Of a stretch of 6,383 bases of DNA, positions 4,154 to 6,383 are shown in pieces. The notes beneath the pieces were generated by a model, which saw only the letters and a list, made by a program, of their open reading frames with translations, searched no databases and was not told where the DNA came from. A program made the translations under genes and the position numbers. Positions within the stretch are counted from its first letter, which is position 1, and each line of letters starts with the position of its first letter. This DNA is from an uncultured Verrucomicrobia subdivision 3 bacterium. GTDB taxonomy: Bacteria; Verrucomicrobiota; Verrucomicrobiae; Limisphaerales; CAMLLE01. The DNA is taken from the NCBI GenBank assembly GCA_946480555.1, contig CAMLLE010000188.1, forward strand, positions 1 to 6,383. Reading direction: 5' to 3'.

Positions 4154-6383
4154 CTAGGCCGGTGACAATCCGGCAATGGCCATCTCGACGCGCGTCCCCT
4201 TCCCCGCCTGGCTCTCGACCCGGCAACGGCCGCCAATGGAACTCAACCGCTGCTCCAGGTTGGAAAGCCCCGAACCCGAGGAAAGTCGGCCGCCACCAAT
4301 TTCCGATGCGGAAATTGCCGGGCCGCCGAGCCCCTGGCCATCGTCCTCCACAATCAACGTGAATGCCCCATCGTTCACCTGCACGCGCAGCCAGACTTCG
4401 GTCGCGCGCGCGTGTTTCACAATGTTGTTCAACGTCTCCTTCAACGCGAGAAACAGGTTGTAACGAACTTCCGCGGGTACACGCAGTTCGGGCGGATGCG
4501 CCGGCAAATCCATGCGGCAACGAATGCCAGCCACGCGCAGAAAATCCTCCGCGAATGCCGAGATGTAATCCATCAATCCCGCAAATGTGTCGTGCTGCGG
4601 ATCCACGGCCCAGACGATTTCATCCATCGCGCGGGTGAGCTGGCGGGCCGATTGCGAAATGCGGTCCAGGTGTTCACCCGTGTGATCCGTCTCGCGACGC
4701 GCCAACTCGCTCAAAAGCGTGATCTGGGTGAGGCCGGCGCCAATGTCGTCATGAATGTCCTTCGCGATGCGCGCGCGATCCCGTTCGATCGCATGCTGCT
4801 GTTCCAGCAAGGCGAGTTTGCGCCGATACCGCCGGGCGGCCGCAGTTCGAACTGCGAAGGCCACGGCGCCGACAACGAGTACTGCGACAAAGGCAATGAA
4901 GCCGCGGCGTTCGTAGAAGTAAGGTTCCACCTCGAAGTCAATGGCTGCCCCCGTCAGGTTCCAAACTCCTTTGTCGTCGCTCGCGATCACGCGGAACCGG
5001 TAATTGCCAGCCGGCAAGCGCGAATATTGAACCGTGCGGCGAGCACCGGCTTCGATCCAGTCCGTGTCGTAATTCTCCATCCGGTAACGGAAGCGGGTCG
5101 CTTCAAAGCTCAGCGCCGTGTAACGAAACTCGTAGTGCTTGCCTCCAGGCGGAATGCGAATCGGTTTCAATTTCAAATCGAGTTTCTCGCCGTCCACCGA
5201 AAGTTCCTCCACGAGCACCGGCGCGGGAATTGAATTCGTCTTCAGTTCGGCCGGATTCACCGTCACAACGCCTTTCACAGTGGTAAACCACAACCGCCCG
5301 TCCGTGCCGCGCCAGCACGATGGCTGGTAACCATCGGAACATTCCAACGTCGGCAAACCATCGAGGCGTCCGTAGGTGACGCAATCGACCCGCGGGATTT
5401 TGCCATCGGCACAATCCTCCAGCGCAGATTTGGAAATGGAGCAAATGCCCTGAGGCGTGCCAAACCAAAGCCGGCCGTGATGGTCCTCAAGGATCTGGCT
5501 GATCACATCTACGGGCAAACCGTGCTTCTGCGTCACGCGGGCGAATTTCCCGTCCTTGAACCGCAGCAGGCCGCCCCGAAAAGTTCCCGCCCACACCGTG
5601 TCGTTGGAATCCACCAGCACCGACCAGATCGGCTGATCGTGCAGCAGATCGCTGGCGCGATACGACTTCACGGACTCCGGTCCGCATTCATACAACATGC
5701 CGCCGTCACTGCCCGCCCAAACCGTGCCATCCGGCCCTTCCGCGAGCGCGCGCACCGCCGAAGGCACCACTCCTTCCGCCGTTCCGTAAACGCGACGATC
5801 GGCCAGCGACCACCACGACAGCCCCGATTTCGTCCCGACCCATACGCGCCCGGAGCGATCCGCCAGGATGCATTTCACGCCGTGAACCTCCCACGGCGCG
5901 CGCTGCACTTTCTCGTCACGGAACCCGTACAAATCTTCACCCTCCGCAGCGCTGATCCACAGCCCGCCGTCCTGACGCGGGAAGATCGAAAAAACAAAGT
6001 TTGCGGAGACGTGACTTCCCACGGTGTAACGGCGAAACCGACCGTCCTGCCAGCGATACAAGCCATCGCCACCCGTGCCGATCCAGATCGATCCGTCATG
6101 ATCCTGGCAAACCGCGAGCGCGGATCTCGGGGGCAAACCTTCGGCCTGGCCGATCACCTGGAATCGGCGTTCGCGCAATCGCACCAATCCGCCACGATCC
6201 ACGCCGGCCCAGAGTCCGCCATCCCGGCTTTGGAACCACGTGCCCACGCGGTCGCCTGGCAAACCTTCGCGCGTGGTGAAGCGTTCAAACCGGCCGTCCG
6301 CCGTCACGTGAAAGAGGCCATTGCCGTAATGATTCAGCCACACGCCGCCCGCGCGATCTTCACTAATGCCCATGGCGCGGCCC
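4154..6383 (-). CDS. Two-component sensor histidine kinase: beta-propeller + Y_Y_Y + TM + HisKA_3 + HATPase_c (N-terminus beyond window)
   Basis: Membrane sensor kinase that detects a signal outside the cytoplasmic membrane and phosphorylates its partner regulator. The frame is open to the right edge (G-R-A before the ATG at 6373), and that ATG is mid-propeller, so the N-terminus is missing. Counting from that Met (739 residues): nine Reg_prop blades near 9-21, 52-66, 94-108, 136-151, 175-188, 216-229, 258-272, 300-313 and 359-372, each with a G-x-(V/L/I)-W core; Y_Y_Y domain ~417-484 (FRYRMENYDTDWIEAG, LPAGNYRFRV); one membrane helix ~491-509; a short coiled coil; HisKA_3 at ~531-600 with phospho-acceptor His541 in AKDIHDDIGAGL; HATPase_c with Asn650 of the N box (KETLNNIVKHA), G1 box EDDGQGL at 676-682 and G2 box GSGLSNLEQRL from 700. 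All catalytic motifs are intact. There is no fused receiver. Relatives usually carry up to about 14 blades and a signal peptide, so perhaps a quarter of the protein is outside. It precedes the NarL-type regulator on the same strand. The ligand is unknown; related Bacteroidota sensors detect glycans. Confidence 0.93.
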   Translation of the reverse strand, partial: GRAMGISEDRAGGVWLNHYGNGLFHVTADGRFERFTTREGLPGDRVGTWFQSRDGGLWAGVDRGGLVRLRERRFQVIGQAEGLPPRSALAVCQDHDGSIWIGTGGDGLYRWQDGRFRRYTVGSHVSANFVFSIFPRQDGGLWISAAEGEDLYGFRDEKVQRAPWEVHGVKCILADRSGRVWVGTKSGLSWWSLADRRVYGTAEGVVPSAVRALAEGPDGTVWAGSDGGMLYECGPESVKSYRASDLLHDQPIWSVLVDSNDTVWAGTFRGGLLRFKDGKFARVTQKHGLPVDVISQILEDHHGRLWFGTPQGICSISKSALEDCADGKIPRVDCVTYGRLDGLPTLECSDGYQPSCWRGTDGRLWFTTVKGVVTVNPAELKTNSIPAPVLVEELSVDGEKLDLKLKPIRIPPGGKHYEFRYTALSFEATRFRYRMENYDTDWIEAGARRTVQYSRLPAGNYRFRVIASDDKGVWNLTGAAIDFEVEPYFYERRGFIAFVAVLVVGAVAFAVRTAAARRYRRKLALLEQQHAIERDRARIAKDIHDDIGAGLTQITLLSELARRETDHTGEHLDRISQSARQLTRAMDEIVWAVDPQHDTFAGLMDYISAFAEDFLRVAGIRCRMDLPAHPPELRVPAEVRYNLFLALKETLNNIVKHARATEVWLRVQVNDGAFTLIVEDDGQGLGGPAISASEIGGGRLSSGSGLSNLEQRLSSIGGRCRVESQAGKGTRVEMAIAGLSPA

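Noticed and set aside
4412..5233. Plus-strand open frame of 273 codons inside the sensor kinase gene
   Set aside because: Antisense to the Y_Y_Y, membrane and HisKA_3 regions, whose motifs are intact on the minus strand. The plus-strand translation has no domain, signal peptide or convincing ribosome binding site.
6371..6373. ATG at 6373 as the start of the sensor kinase
   Set aside because: The frame stays open to the edge and the ATG is within a propeller blade, with no signal peptide after it, although the domain must be outside the membrane.

Overview
The window looks like part of a GC-rich genome from the Verrucomicrobiota (Pedosphaera-like); a relative in the Planctomycetota/Lentisphaerota range is the alternative. 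This rests on two kinds of protein typical of that group: a very large Gly/Asn/Thr/Ser-rich secreted protein with a LamG-like domain, autotransporter-associated beta-strand repeats and a C-terminal module ending in FFRLVFP, and a sensor kinase with a beta-propeller and Y_Y_Y domain next to a NarL-type regulator. No RNA gene, insertion sequence, CRISPR array, phage gene or attachment site was seen.

Layout. Positions 1-3264 (+ strand) hold the 3' part of one large exported-protein gene whose 5' end lies outside the window. Its reading frame is broken near position 404. Frame 3 encodes the upstream part, which looks like the tail of a metzincin-type metallopeptidase followed by the first strands of a LamG-like domain. 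Frame 1 carries the rest of LamG, the beta-strand repeats and the C-terminal module. Positions 3265-3404 are a short convergent intergenic region with two adjacent perfect hairpins. Positions 3405-4058 (- strand) encode a complete NarL/FixJ-family response regulator. Positions 4059-4153 are a 95-base gap with an inverted repeat and a palindrome. From 4154 to the right edge (- strand) lies the C-terminal three quarters or so of a periplasmic-sensing histidine kinase: nine visible propeller blades, Y_Y_Y domain, one membrane helix, HisKA_3 and HATPase_c.

How the genes work together. The kinase is upstream of the regulator on the same strand, so they very probably form a two-component pair: a signal bound outside the cytoplasmic membrane, autophosphorylation at the visible DIHDD histidine, transfer to Asp55 of the regulator, and DNA binding by its LuxR-type helix-turn-helix. 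The large secreted protein is convergent to this operon, so it is not co-transcribed with it, and nothing in the window shows that the pair regulates it.

I see no clearly new multi-gene system. The most useful points to check are the frame break at about 404, the possible metallopeptidase-LamG-repeat architecture, beta-strand repeats without an autotransporter barrel, and the hairpin and inverted-repeat structures in the two intergenic gaps.
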